A DNA stretch of 64,000 nucleotides from Vreelandella malpeensis (GCF_020622355.1 NZ_WHVL01000003.1:310001-374000); one strand, 5' to 3'. Shown: positions 45,998 through 55,015, numbered from the stretch's first letter. A program made the numbers and translations. The notes: generated from the letters alone by a model not told the origin.

Positions 45998-46783
45998 ATG
46001 CTCGAGGAAGAAACCCTTAGCCCGGATAGCCGCGATTTCGTGACTGCTCTGGCCAGTGGATTGGAAGTCATCCGGGCATTCGATCAAGAACATCCGCGCA
46101 TGACGTTGAGCGAGGTCGCTCAACGCACCGGCATGAACCGCGCCAAGGCAAGGCGCTTTCTATTGACGCTGCACGCGCTGGGCTACATTCGTAAACAGCA
46201 GCGCTATTTCGAGCTTGCTCCGCCGGTGCTCAATCTCGGTTACGCCTTTCTATCCGCCAACAACTACCGAGGTGTCATACAGCAATGCCTCGAGGCCATC
46301 ACGGCACAGACCGGCGAATCATCGTCGCTTGGCTTGCTCGAAGGGAACGACGTCATCTACGTTGCCCGTTCGGCGGCACGCCACCGACTCATGGCCATTA
46401 CTCTTTCGGTGGGCACGCGCCTGCCTGCGGCCTACACCTCCATGGGCCGCATCCTGCTTGCTCAGAAGACCGTGAGCGATCTTGATGCCTATCTCGATCA
46501 GGTCGACTTGCACCGCCATACGGACAAGACGATCGTCACGGTCAGCAGACTCAAGGACGAGATCATACAAGCGCGCCAGCAGGGTTATGCCATCGTGGAT
46601 CAAGAGCTCGACCCAGGACTTCGTTCACTGGCAGTCCCCGCCTTCGATGCACAGGGCAAGCTCTTGGGCGCCATCAACATCAGTACCAACGTGGCACGCG
46701 TCGATCTCGATACGCTCCTGAAAGAGCACTTACCGCTTCTGCAGGAAATGGCACGCTTGATCAGAACGACGGTCAGCGGCTAA
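45998..46783 (+). CDS. pcaR: IclR-family regulator of PcaR/PcaU/PobR type
   Basis: A 261-residue regulator. The N-terminal winged helix-turn-helix (about 15-75) contains [20 protein letters not shown] and [23 protein letters not shown], the pattern of beta-ketoadipate pathway regulators. The C-terminal effector domain (about 90-255) contains [19 protein letters not shown] and [25 protein letters not shown] precedes the ATG at 45998. PcaR proteins usually respond to 3-oxoadipate. Its stop overlaps the convergent aroQ stop by 3-4 bases. The exact effector here is unknown. Confidence 0.87.
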   Translation: MLEEETLSPDSRDFVTALASGLEVIRAFDQEHPRMTLSEVAQRTGMNRAKARRFLLTLHALGYIRKQQRYFELAPPVLNLGYAFLSANNYRGVIQQCLEAITAQTGESSSLGLLEGNDVIYVARSAARHRLMAITLSVGTRLPAAYTSMGRILLAQKTVSDLDAYLDQVDLHRHTDKTIVTVSRLKDEIIQARQQGYAIVDQELDPGLRSLAVPAFDAQGKLLGAINISTNVARVDLDTLLKEHLPLLQEMARLIRTTVSG

Positions 46784-47226
46784 GCCGCAAACCGGGCGAT
46801 CACCGCATCCAGCGCTGCGATATACCCCTGGCTGCCCAACCCGGCAATAATGCCATCAGCGCGCTGCGATACGTAGGAGTGGTGGCGAAACGCTTCTCGC
46901 TTGTGAATATTGGAAAGATGAACTTCTATCACCATGCCCTCGTAGGCATTGAGGGCATCGAGCAGTGCAACCGAGGTATGCGAATAGGCGGCAGGATTGA
47001 CAATGATCGCCCGCGTTCCATCCAATCTTGCGGCTTGCACTGCGTCGATGAGATCGCCTTCGTGGTTGCTTTGAAAATCCTTGAGCTCCCACTGCGCTTT
47101 TACTGCCTGGGTACGTAGTCGGCTCACGATGTCGTCGAGCGTTTCCTTGCCGTAGATATCCGGTTGCCGCCCCCCCAGCAGATTGAGATTCGGGCCGTTG
47201 AGAAGCAGTACGCGGGAAATGGTCAT
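46780..47226 (-). CDS. aroQ: 3-dehydroquinate dehydratase, type II
   Basis: A 148-residue enzyme that interconverts 3-dehydroquinate and 3-dehydroshikimate. The active site is visible: [12 protein letters not shown]25 in YGKETL, N77 and H83 in NPAAYSHTS, and [14 protein letters not shown] with H103. The type II enzyme serves either aromatic biosynthesis or quinate breakdown; its contact with the PcaR-type regulator gene favours the latter, but this is an inference. Confidence 0.95.
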   Translation of the reverse strand: MTISRVLLLNGPNLNLLGGRQPDIYGKETLDDIVSRLRTQAVKAQWELKDFQSNHEGDLIDAVQAARLDGTRAIIVNPAAYSHTSVALLDALNAYEGMVIEVHLSNIHKREAFRHHSYVSQRADGIIAGLGSQGYIAALDAVIARFAA

Positions 47227-47316
47227 GATTGAGCGCCTTGGTTCGCCAGGAGTTGTCGACACCTCGAAAGAGGTGATGCTACCTTATTACGCCTTTCGAA
47301 CCCATCAAGTGCCCTC

Positions 47317-48171
47317 ATGACCCTCCCTCTCTACCTGGGCCTACCCATGTGGGCCAATCCGGACTGGCAGGGCACGCTCTATCCGCCCCATGCGAAGACC
47401 GATCTGCTCAGCGACTACGCCACGGTGTTCTCGAGCGTCGAGGGCAATACCACTTTCTACAGCGGCGCGCCGAAGCCTGCGACCATCGCCGCCTGGGCGC
47501 GTCAAACGCCACGGGATTTCCGGTTTTGTCTGAAGCTTCCCGCCCGGGTCACTCACGAGCAGCGCCTGGCCCGGCTGGATGAAGCGTGGGCGTTTCTGGA
47601 GGCGTTCGCGCCGCTTCACAACCGGATGGGGCCGACCATGGTGCAACTGCCGCGGGACTTCGGGCCGGATGAGCTGCCTCGGTTAGAGGCGCTGCTGCGC
47701 CAGTGGCCGAACGAGCTCCCGTGCGCGGTCGAGGTGCGCCACCCGACATTCTTTGCCAAGGACGCGGCCGAGAAGGCGCTCAACCAATTGTTGATAACTC
47801 ACGGCGTAGACCGGGTCATGCTCGACGTTCGCCCGGTGTTCTCGACCCCGGCCGGCCATCATGAAGGGCTCATCAAGGCGCAGGGCGAAAAGCCGAGACT
47901 CCCGCTGCACGTGCTCTCGACGGCGAATCGGCCGATCGTGCGCTTCATCGGGCATATTGACAAGGCCATCAACAGCGGCTATTTCGAACCCTGGATCAAG
48001 CGGCTCGCCTTGTGGATAAGTCAGGGGAAAACCCCTTTCTTATTTGTGCATACCGCCGACAATCGTGAATCCCCGCTGATGGCGAGACTACTTTACGAGG
48101 CGCTGCGTGAGCGTGTCGTCCTGCCCCCGCTTGACGATTTCCCCGGGGAAAGCCAGGCGTCGCTCTTTTGA
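47317..48171 (+). CDS. DUF72-family protein
   Basis: A 284-residue TIM-barrel-like protein of the YecE/DUF72 family. Family segments are GLPMWANPDWQGTLYPP, FSSVEGNTTFYS, FRFCLKLPARVTH, LPRDFGPDELPRLEALL and KTPFLFVHTADNRESP. No enzymatic activity is established for the family. It is divergent from aroQ with a 90-bp gap. Confidence 0.9.
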   Translation: MTLPLYLGLPMWANPDWQGTLYPPHAKTDLLSDYATVFSSVEGNTTFYSGAPKPATIAAWARQTPRDFRFCLKLPARVTHEQRLARLDEAWAFLEAFAPLHNRMGPTMVQLPRDFGPDELPRLEALLRQWPNELPCAVEVRHPTFFAKDAAEKALNQLLITHGVDRVMLDVRPVFSTPAGHHEGLIKAQGEKPRLPLHVLSTANRPIVRFIGHIDKAINSGYFEPWIKRLALWISQGKTPFLFVHTADNRESPLMARLLYEALRERVVLPPLDDFPGESQASLF

Positions 48172-48334
48172 TACGTCTCGGCTTTTACGCTCAACCTCAC
48201 TCGACCTAGCCAAAGTGTCACTGGCAAGGCGTGGAGCGTTCATATAAATTGCGCGTACTTTCGCCGCCGCGTCTTGTAGCGAAGGGCGTGCAGCGGCGTA
48301 CGGCGCATGACAATCCGAAAACTTTAGGTGATGT

Positions 48335-49678
48335 ATGGCAAAACTGGCACACGCACAGTGGTCCTCGCGTATGGGCTTCGTGCTGGCGGCAGCGGGCTCG
48401 GCGGTCGGCCTGGGCAATATCTGGCGCTTTTCCTATCTGACCGGCGAGAGCGGCGGCGCCGCCTTCGTGCTGGTCTACCTGGCGTGCGTGGCGCTGGTGG
48501 GCCTGCCGATTCTGGTCGCCGAGTGGATGATCGGCCGGCGCGGCCAGAAGAACCCGATCAATACCATGGCGGACCTCGCCACGCGCCATGGCCGCAGCCG
48601 CAGCTGGGCGCTGGTGGGCATCAGCGGCGTACTGGCGGCGTTCTTGATTCTCTCCTTCTATAGCGTGATCGGCGGCTGGTCGCTCAACTATACCCTGGGC
48701 TCGGTGATGGGTTCGTTCACCGCTCAGGACGCCGACGCCAGCGGCGCCGCCTTCGAGGGCCTGCTGGGCGATCCCGAGACGCTTCTGATCTGGCACACGC
48801 TGTTCATGGTGCTGGTCGTGGGCATCGTCGCGCGCGGGGTGACCAAGGGGCTCGAAGCCGCCGCACGCGTGCTGATGCCGCTGCTGGTCGTGCTGCTGCT
48901 GATACTGGTGGGCTACGGCGCGACGAGCGGCTTCTTCGGCGAGGCGTTCTCCTTCATGTTCAGCCCGGACTGGGGCGCGCTCGACGGTGGTGTCATGCTG
49001 GCCGCCATGGGGCAGGCCTTCTTCACGCTGTCGCTCGGCATGGGCATCATGATGGCCTACGGCTCGTACCTGGGCGAGGACGTGAACCTCTTGAGCACCG
49101 CGCGCACGGTCATCGTGCTGGATACCGTCATCGCGCTGCTGGCGGGGCTGGCGATCTTCCCGATCGTCTTCGCCAACGGGCTCGATGCGTCCAGTGGTCC
49201 GGGGCTGATCTTCGTGACGCTGCCGATCGCCTTCGGCAACATGGTCGGCGGAAGCCTGCTGGGCCTGGCGTTCTTCCTGCTGCTGACCTTCGCCGCGCTC
49301 ACCTCGGCGATCTCGCTGCTGGAGCCGGTGGTGGAAACCCTGGAAGAGCGTACGCCGCTGAGCCGTCTGGGCTCGACGCTGGTGGGCGCTGTGGCGGTGT
49401 GGCTGGTCGGTATCGCAGCTCTTCTATCGTTCAACGTCTGGGCGGACGTCTCGATCCTCGGCCTGAACATCTTCGACTTCCTGGACACCTTCACCGGCAA
49501 GGTACTGCTGCCGCTGACCGGCCTGGGCGCCATCGTCTTCTACTCGCGCTGCCTGGAAAAAGAAGAGGCGCGTCGCGAGCTCGCCATGGACGTCTACGAC
49601 TACAGCCTGTGGAACCTGCTCACCAAGTACGTGGCACCGCTGGGTGTGATCGTCGTCTTCCTGGCCGGCTTCCTGTAA
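48335..49678 (+). CDS. Neurotransmitter:sodium symporter (NSS/SNF) family transporter
   Basis: A 447-residue LeuT-fold transporter with about eleven helices. TM1 holds AAAGSAVGLGNIWRFSYLTG, the sodium/substrate motif (Ser in place of the usual Pro after RF). AMGQAFFTLSLGMGIMMAYG is TM6. Bacterial members carry amino acids. TATAAA at 48243-48248 may be a -10 element, but no clear -35 was found. An out-of-frame ATG lies 4 bases before the chosen start. Confidence 0.92.
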   Translation: MAKLAHAQWSSRMGFVLAAAGSAVGLGNIWRFSYLTGESGGAAFVLVYLACVALVGLPILVAEWMIGRRGQKNPINTMADLATRHGRSRSWALVGISGVLAAFLILSFYSVIGGWSLNYTLGSVMGSFTAQDADASGAAFEGLLGDPETLLIWHTLFMVLVVGIVARGVTKGLEAAARVLMPLLVVLLLILVGYGATSGFFGEAFSFMFSPDWGALDGGVMLAAMGQAFFTLSLGMGIMMAYGSYLGEDVNLLSTARTVIVLDTVIALLAGLAIFPIVFANGLDASSGPGLIFVTLPIAFGNMVGGSLLGLAFFLLLTFAALTSAISLLEPVVETLEERTPLSRLGSTLVGAVAVWLVGIAALLSFNVWADVSILGLNIFDFLDTFTGKVLLPLTGLGAIVFYSRCLEKEEARRELAMDVYDYSLWNLLTKYVAPLGVIVVFLAGFL

Positions 49679-49699
49679 GCCGTCGCCTCTCAGACCCTG

Positions 49700-49724
49700 G
49701 CCCTGCCTATGTGCAGGGCTTTTT
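49700..49724 (+). terminator. Rho-independent terminator of the NSS transporter gene
   Basis: A 7-bp stem (GCCCTGC / GCAGGGC) with a 6-base loop followed by TTTTT, 22 bases after the stop. Confidence 0.9.
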
Positions 49725-49734
49725 CGTTCAAGGG

Positions 49735-49953
49735 CTAGTGGAGTTCGCCTTCCGGCGTCTCCTCGTCCTCCGCGAGCCAGGCGATGTCCCGGGAAAGCTT
49801 CAGGGACTCGCGGTGGCGCTCGATACCGCGCCGCGCTCGCAGGCTACGCTGGGCGGCGCTGCGCTGGCGCTGGGAGTGTTCGGTGACCTCGATGCCCATG
49901 AGGATATCGAGCAGCTCGCTTTTAACCGAAGTCAATCGTTCGACGTTTTTCAT
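49735..49953 (-). CDS. Small charged protein, function unknown
   Basis: A 72-residue, highly charged, probably helical protein beginning MKNVERLTSVKSELLDILMG. Its Arg/Glu-rich centre (RSLRARRGIERHRESLKLSR) loosely resembles small PA3496-like proteins, but that similarity is not firm. GGAGGGG lies 9 bases before the ATG. It is divergent from hexR and convergent with the NSS transporter gene. Confidence 0.6.
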   Translation of the reverse strand: MKNVERLTSVKSELLDILMGIEVTEHSQRQRSAAQRSLRARRGIERHRESLKLSRDIAWLAEDEETPEGELH

Positions 49954-50049
49954 GATCGACGCCCCTCCAGGTGGCAGGTTGACCCCGCCTGCAGCCATGA
50001 CGCCTGTCATATGATGCAGTGCGGCACGTCATTTCTTACTATAACCTAC

Positions 50050-50101
50050 TTGACAAAATGATGACGGCCCGGCCGTGAAAACCTAAACGGCGTTTAAACG
50101 C
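50050..50101. promoter_or_regulatory. Palindrome-rich hexR upstream region
   Basis: TTGACA at 50050-50055 is a possible -35. ACGGCC-C-GGCCGT (50064-50076) and the perfect palindrome GCGTTTAAACGC (50090-50101) follow within 50 bases. No convincing -10 was found at the expected spacing. One of the palindromes may be an operator. Confidence 0.4.
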
Positions 50102-50215
50102 TGGTGCCGCGCGGCATATCATCCGTTGATCGGCGGCGCAATACGCCCGTCACTCAGGCATACTGGTTCAAAACGCTGCGTGCATGACCCCGCACCCCAT
50201 TCGAAGGAGCTCACC

Positions 50216-51070
50216 GTGAGTCGCGCCCTGTTCGATGAAATGAGACGCCGCATGGAGCACTTTCGCCGCTCCGAGCAAAAAGTCGCCCGCTTCGTGCTGC
50301 GAAACCCGGACGAAGTGATCCACATGCGCATCGTCGATCTCGCCACCGAAGCCGGCGTCAGCGAGCCTACGGTGGTGCGCTTTTGCCGGGCACTGGGCTG
50401 CAACGGCTTTCAGGACTTCAAGCTGCAGCTTGCCCAGATGCTGGCCTCGGGCAGCCAGTTCGCCCAGTTCTCGATGAACGATAGCGACTCGGTCGCCGAG
50501 TTCTCTCACAGCATCTTCGACTCCACCGTGGGCACTCTGCTGTCGGTGCGCGACCGGCTCGACAACGATGCGCTGGGGCGCGCGGTCAACGCCCTGGCGA
50601 TGGCCAACCGGGTCGAGTTCTACGGTTTCGGCGCCTCCGGGGCGGTGGCCTTTGATGCCCAGCACAAGTTCTTTCGTCTGCAGATCTCGACTTCCGCCTA
50701 CGCCGACCCACACATGCAGAACATGTCGGCGGTCACACTCCAGGAGGGCGACGTGGTGGTGGCGATCTCCCAGACCGGGCGCACCCGGGCGCTGGTGGCG
50801 AGCGTGCGCCTGGCGCGAGAAGCCGGTGCCACGGTGATCGGGCTCTGTCCGAGCGAGTCGCCGCTGGCCGACGAGGTGAGCCTGCCGCTCTACATCGACG
50901 TGCACGAGGACACCGAAATCTACACGCCCTTGAGCTCGCGCATCGCGCATCTGGTGCTGATCGACGTGCTGGCGGTGGGCGTGGCCAAGACGCGCGGGCC
51001 GAAGCTCGCCGAACAGTTGAAGGCCGTCAAGAAGAGCCTCAACACGCTGCGCTACCCCGACGAGCGCTGA
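50216..51070 (+). CDS. hexR: HexR-type RpiR-family regulator of central carbon metabolism
   Basis: A 284-residue regulator with GTG start, AAGGAG 7-8 bases upstream. The N-terminal HTH region (about 1-77) has MRRRMEHFRRSEQKVARFVL and IVDLATEAGVSEPTVVRFCR. The SIS sugar-phosphate-binding domain is about 125-255 (EFYGFGASGAVAFDAQHKFF; VAISQTGRTRALVASVRLA). HexR proteins sense 2-keto-3-deoxy-6-phosphogluconate. Its usual targets, zwf-pgl-eda, are not in the window. Confidence 0.9.
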   Translation: MSRALFDEMRRRMEHFRRSEQKVARFVLRNPDEVIHMRIVDLATEAGVSEPTVVRFCRALGCNGFQDFKLQLAQMLASGSQFAQFSMNDSDSVAEFSHSIFDSTVGTLLSVRDRLDNDALGRAVNALAMANRVEFYGFGASGAVAFDAQHKFFRLQISTSAYADPHMQNMSAVTLQEGDVVVAISQTGRTRALVASVRLAREAGATVIGLCPSESPLADEVSLPLYIDVHEDTEIYTPLSSRIAHLVLIDVLAVGVAKTRGPKLAEQLKAVKKSLNTLRYPDER

Positions 51071-51077
51071 ACCGCCC

Positions 51078-51093
51078 CTGTATGGTCGTCCAG
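51078..51093 (+). promoter_or_regulatory. LexA-box-like site upstream of uvrD
   Basis: CTGTATGGTCGTCCAG fits the SOS pattern CTGT-N8-ACAG with one mismatch, and shares both ends (CTGTAT, CCAG) with the E. coli uvrD LexA box. TAGACT at 51108-51113 is a possible -10. Confidence 0.6.
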
Positions 51094-51145
51094 TGGCGGG
51101 CGTGTGCTAGACTGTCGGCCCCTTTGCAAACCGGCAGCGGCGACC

Positions 51146-53344
51146 ATGGATGACGTAACGGCGATTCTCGACCAGCTCAATACCGCCCAGCGCGAGGCGG
51201 TCAGCGCCCCCCAAGGCAACCTTCTGGTGCTCGCCGGGGCGGGCTCGGGCAAAACCCGGGTGCTGGTGCACCGCATCGCCTGGCTGATGCAGGCCGAAGG
51301 CCTGTCGCCCTACGCACTGCTCGCCGTCACCTTCACCAACAAGGCCGCGCGCGAAATGCGCACCCGCCTGGAGGCACTGCTGGGCATCTCGATGCGCCAT
51401 GTCTGGGTGGGCACCTTTCACTCCATCGCCCATCGGCTTTTGCGCACTCACTGGCAGGACGCCAAACTTCCCCAGAACTTCCAGATCATCGACTCCGACG
51501 ACCAGCTCCGCCTGATCAAGCGCCTGATCAAGGATTACAACGTCGACGACGAGCGCTACCCGCCGCGCCAGGTGCAGGGTTTCATCTCCGGCTGCAAGGA
51601 AGAGGGACTACGCCCGCACCAGGTCAACGTCGATGGCGACGGCTATCTCGCCCAGATGGTCGAGCTCTACGAGCGCTACCAGTTCACCTGCGAGCGCGGC
51701 GGCCTGGTTGATTTCGGCGAGCTGCTGCTCAGGAGTCTCGAGCTTCTGCGCGACACCCCGGCGCTTTTGAAGCACTACCGCGAGCGCTTCGGCCATGTGC
51801 TGGTGGACGAGTTTCAGGACACCAACACCCTGCAGTACGCCTGGCTGAAGCTTCTGACCGGCCTTGAAACCCCGATGACCGCCGTGGGCGACGACGACCA
51901 GTCGATCTACGGCTGGCGCGGAGCGAAGATCGAGAATATCCGCCGCTTCGAAGAGGAGTTCCCGAACACCAGAACCGTGCGCCTGGAACAGAACTACCGC
52001 TCCACCAGCGCGATTCTCGACGCCGCCAACGCCCTGATCAGCCACAACAGCGAGCGCATGGGCAAGAATCTCTGGACCGACGGCGCCGAAGGCGAACCGA
52101 TCTCGGTCTACGCCGGCTTCAACGATCTCGAAGAGGCGCGCTACATCGTCGATACCATCAAGGAGAAGGTCGACGAGGGCATCAACCGCCGAGACGTGGC
52201 GATTCTGTACCGCTCCAACGCCCAGTCGCGGCTGATCGAGGAGACGCTGATTCGCCAGGGCATGCCGTACCGTATCTATGGCGGCCACCGCTTCTACGAG
52301 CGTCTGGAGATCAAGAACGCGCTGGCCTACCTGCGGCTTCTGCTCAACCGCGACGACGACGCCTCACTGGAGCGGGTGATCAACGTGCCCACCCGGGGCA
52401 TCGGCACGCGCACCGTCGAGATCGTGCGCCACCGCGCGCGCCTGGAAAGCATATCGCTCTGGCAGGCGCTGCACGATGCCCTCGGTGACGGCACGCTCAA
52501 GGGCCGGGCGGGCAACGCGGTACAGGCATTCACCAACCTGATCGAGCAGCTCGACAACGACGCAGCGGGCTTGGCGCTGCACGAGATCATCGATCACGTC
52601 ATCGAACACACCGGACTGATCGAGCACCACAAGAGCGAGCGCGGCGAGAAGGGCCAGGCGCGGGTCGAGAACCTGGAGGAGCTGGTCACCGCGGCGCGGG
52701 CCTTCACCCAGGGCGACGCGTTCGAGACCCCGGAGGCCGGCGAGGGCATGGTGGCGCTCGAGGCGTTCTTGTCGGAAGCCGCGCTCAACGCCGGCGACCA
52801 CGAGGCCGAGGAGTTCGAGGACAGCGTGCAGCTGATGACCCTGCACTCCGCCAAGGGCCTCGAGTTCCCGGTGGTGTTCATCGCCGGCGTGGAAGAGGGT
52901 CTTTTTCCGCACAAGATGTCGGTGGAGGAGCCGGGCCGGCTCGAGGAGGAGCGCAGGCTCTGCTACGTCGGCGTGACCCGCGCCATGCAGAAGCTCTACC
53001 TCACCCACGCCGAAACCCGGCGGCTGCACGGCAAGGAGGTGTTTCCGCGCCCGTCGCGCTTTCTGCGCGAACTGCCGGCGCACCTGCTGGAAGAGGTGCG
53101 CCTGCGCGGCCACGTCTCGCGCCCGGTGACCGCTTCGCGGCCAAGCTACGCGCAAACCTCCGTCGAGGCGCATGACGACCTTCCCGCCCTGCACGTGGGC
53201 CAGCGCGTCAGCCATCCGGTGTTCGGCGAGGGCATGATCCTCAACGCCGAGGGCGAGGGCGCACGCGCCCGGGTACAGGTCAGCTTCGAAGGCGAAGGCG
53301 TGAAGTGGCTGGTACTCGGGTTTGCCAAGCTCACTCCACTTTAG
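51146..53344 (+). CDS. uvrD: DNA helicase II UvrD
   Basis: A 732-residue superfamily 1A helicase for nucleotide excision and mismatch repair. Walker A is AGAGSGKTR (residues 30-38). Other helicase motifs are VTFTNKAAREM, VDEFQDTN, GDDDQSIYGWRGA, LEQNYRSTSAIL, MTLHSAKGLEFPVVF and CYVGVTRAM. The C-terminal Tudor-like module (VGQRVSHPVFGEGMIL) distinguishes it from Rep. Start at the ATG giving UvrD-like length; it has its own SOS-like promoter in the 75-bp gap after hexR. Confidence 0.96.
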   Translation: MDDVTAILDQLNTAQREAVSAPQGNLLVLAGAGSGKTRVLVHRIAWLMQAEGLSPYALLAVTFTNKAAREMRTRLEALLGISMRHVWVGTFHSIAHRLLRTHWQDAKLPQNFQIIDSDDQLRLIKRLIKDYNVDDERYPPRQVQGFISGCKEEGLRPHQVNVDGDGYLAQMVELYERYQFTCERGGLVDFGELLLRSLELLRDTPALLKHYRERFGHVLVDEFQDTNTLQYAWLKLLTGLETPMTAVGDDDQSIYGWRGAKIENIRRFEEEFPNTRTVRLEQNYRSTSAILDAANALISHNSERMGKNLWTDGAEGEPISVYAGFNDLEEARYIVDTIKEKVDEGINRRDVAILYRSNAQSRLIEETLIRQGMPYRIYGGHRFYERLEIKNALAYLRLLLNRDDDASLERVINVPTRGIGTRTVEIVRHRARLESISLWQALHDALGDGTLKGRAGNAVQAFTNLIEQLDNDAAGLALHEIIDHVIEHTGLIEHHKSERGEKGQARVENLEELVTAARAFTQGDAFETPEAGEGMVALEAFLSEAALNAGDHEAEEFEDSVQLMTLHSAKGLEFPVVFIAGVEEGLFPHKMSVEEPGRLEEERRLCYVGVTRAMQKLYLTHAETRRLHGKEVFPRPSRFLRELPAHLLEEVRLRGHVSRPVTASRPSYAQTSVEAHDDLPALHVGQRVSHPVFGEGMILNAEGEGARARVQVSFEGEGVKWLVLGFAKLTPL

Positions 53345-53443
53345 GCCAGCTTGCCCAATAAAACCCAACTGACGCATACTGCTCGGCGGACGCTGAACCA
53401 CGCACACTTCTATAAAAAACTTCCTGCTGGAGTAGAACCCGCC

Positions 53444-54532
53444 ATGCAACGCCGCCAATTTCTGAAAACCGCCGGCTTCGGCGCCGCCGGTGTCGCCGCC
53501 GCGCCCTTCGTCGCCACGGCCCACGCCCAGGAAACCTACACCTGGGACATGGTCACCTCCTGGCCGAAGAACTTCCCGGCGCTCGGTACCGGTGCCAACG
53601 ACTTCGCTCGCCGGGTCGAGGAGCTTTCCAACGGTCGCATGCGCATCCGCGTGCACGGCGCCGGCGAGCTGGTGCCGGCCCTCGAGGTGTTCGACGCGGT
53701 CGCCGCCGGTACCGCCGAAATGGGTCACTCCACGCCCTACTACTGGCGCGGCAAGGTCGCGGCGTCGCAGTTCTTCTCTGCCGTGCCGTTTGGCATGACC
53801 ACCACCGAGATGAACGCCTGGATCTACCACGGCGGCGGCCAGGAGCTGTGGGACGAGGTCTACGCCAACCACAACCTCAAGCCCTTCGCGGTGGGCAACA
53901 CCGGCCCGCAGATGGCCGGCTGGTTCAAGAAGGAGATCAACTCGCTGGCCGATATGCAGGGCCTGCGCCTGCGCCTGCCGGGTCTTGCCGGCGAGGCAAT
54001 GAACGCCATCGGCGTGAGCACCGTGAACCTGCCGGGTTCCGAGATCTTCACCTCCCTTCAGACCGGCGTGCTCGACGCCGCGGACTGGGTCGGTCCCTAC
54101 AACGACATGGCCTTCGGCCTGCATCAGGTGGCGGACTACTACTACACCTCGGTGTGGAACGAGCCCTGCGCGCTGGTCGAGACCATGATCAACCTGGATG
54201 TCTGGAACGAGCTGCCGGAAGACCTGCAGGCGGTGATCCGCGAGGCAGCGCGGGCCTCGAATCTGGCCATGTTCACCGAGTTCGCCTTCCATAACGCCCA
54301 GGCGCTGGAAACCCTGGTCGACGAGCACGGCGTACAGCTTCGCACCTTCCCGGACGACGTCATGCAGGCGCTGTTCGAGGCTTCTCAGCAGGTGATCCAG
54401 ACCCAGACCGAGAACGACGAAGAGTCGCGCCGGGTCTACGAGTCCTACTCGTCGTTCCAGCAGTTGATGCGTCCGTTCAGCGACATCGGCGAGTACGCCT
54501 ACTTCAAGGGCCGCGACGCCATCGGCGCCTGA
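53444..54532 (+). CDS. TRAP transporter binding protein (DctP/TakP type), Tat-exported
   Basis: A 362-residue periplasmic binding protein. The twin-arginine signal peptide starts MQRRQFLKTAGFGAAG and ends AHA/QE at about residue 28. The DctP fold is shown by TWDMVTSWPKNFPALGTGAN, GAGELVPALEVFDAVAAGTAEM and GLRLRLPGLAGEAMNAIG. It resembles the alpha-keto-acid-binding TakP group. No DctQ or DctM permease gene is adjacent, so partners must be encoded elsewhere. The start follows GGAG by 11 bases. Confidence 0.9.
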   Translation: MQRRQFLKTAGFGAAGVAAAPFVATAHAQETYTWDMVTSWPKNFPALGTGANDFARRVEELSNGRMRIRVHGAGELVPALEVFDAVAAGTAEMGHSTPYYWRGKVAASQFFSAVPFGMTTTEMNAWIYHGGGQELWDEVYANHNLKPFAVGNTGPQMAGWFKKEINSLADMQGLRLRLPGLAGEAMNAIGVSTVNLPGSEIFTSLQTGVLDAADWVGPYNDMAFGLHQVADYYYTSVWNEPCALVETMINLDVWNELPEDLQAVIREAARASNLAMFTEFAFHNAQALETLVDEHGVQLRTFPDDVMQALFEASQQVIQTQTENDEESRRVYESYSSFQQLMRPFSDIGEYAYFKGRDAIGA

Positions 54533-54550
54533 CAAGACCCAGGGATCGAC

Positions 54551-54575
54551 AAGGGCGCGCAAGCGCCCTTTTTTT
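54551..54575 (+). terminator. Rho-independent terminator after the TRAP binding protein gene
   Basis: An 8-bp stem (AAGGGCGC / GCGCCCTT) with loop GCAA followed by a T-run to 54575. Confidence 0.92.
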
Positions 54576-54598
54576 ACGCCCTTTTTTTGCCCGGCGAA

Positions 54599-55015
54599 TC
54601 AGTCGCCGTGCACCGCGCGAATGCGCCCGTTGTCGTCGAGGGCCACCACCACGAAGCGCGCCTCGGTCACTTTCTGGCGCTCTTCGAAATGGCGCCCCAG
54701 CGGCGGGCGCACCCACACCTCGACATCGAGCTTGATCGAGCTGTGACCGATTTCACGCACCTGGGTATAGACGCTCACCACCGACCCGACCCGCACCGGG
54801 CTCAGAAAGTCCATCGACTCGATCGCCACCGTCGCGGTGCGCCCGCCCGCCTCGCGCCCGGCGGCCAGCTCCGCCGCCTGGTCCATGCGATTCACCAGCC
54901 AGCCGCCGGGAATGTCGCCGTAAAGGTTGGTATCCTGACGCGAAGCCAGTAATTTGAGCGTGAGCTGCCCCTGCGGGGCGGGCACGTCGTCCAGGTCGTT
55001 GTCGAGCGGTGTCAT
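54599..55015 (-). CDS. Acyl-CoA thioesterase (YciA-like hotdog)
   Basis: A 138-residue hotdog-fold thioesterase. RQDTNLYGDIPGGWLVNRMD (about 26-45) carries the catalytic Asp-region motif, and DFLSPVRVGSVVSVYTQV is typical of the family. It hydrolyses acyl-CoA to free acid plus CoA. Monocistronic; divergent from pstS. Confidence 0.9.
   Translation of the reverse strand: MTPLDNDLDDVPAPQGQLTLKLLASRQDTNLYGDIPGGWLVNRMDQAAELAAGREAGGRTATVAIESMDFLSPVRVGSVVSVYTQVREIGHSSIKLDVEVWVRPPLGRHFEERQKVTEARFVVVALDDNGRIRAVHGD

Noticed and set aside
52364-54562. Open frame of over 700 codons antisense to uvrD and the TRAP binding protein gene
   Set aside because: Low-complexity His/Gly/Val-rich translation typical of GC-rich shadows; both opposite genes are secure.
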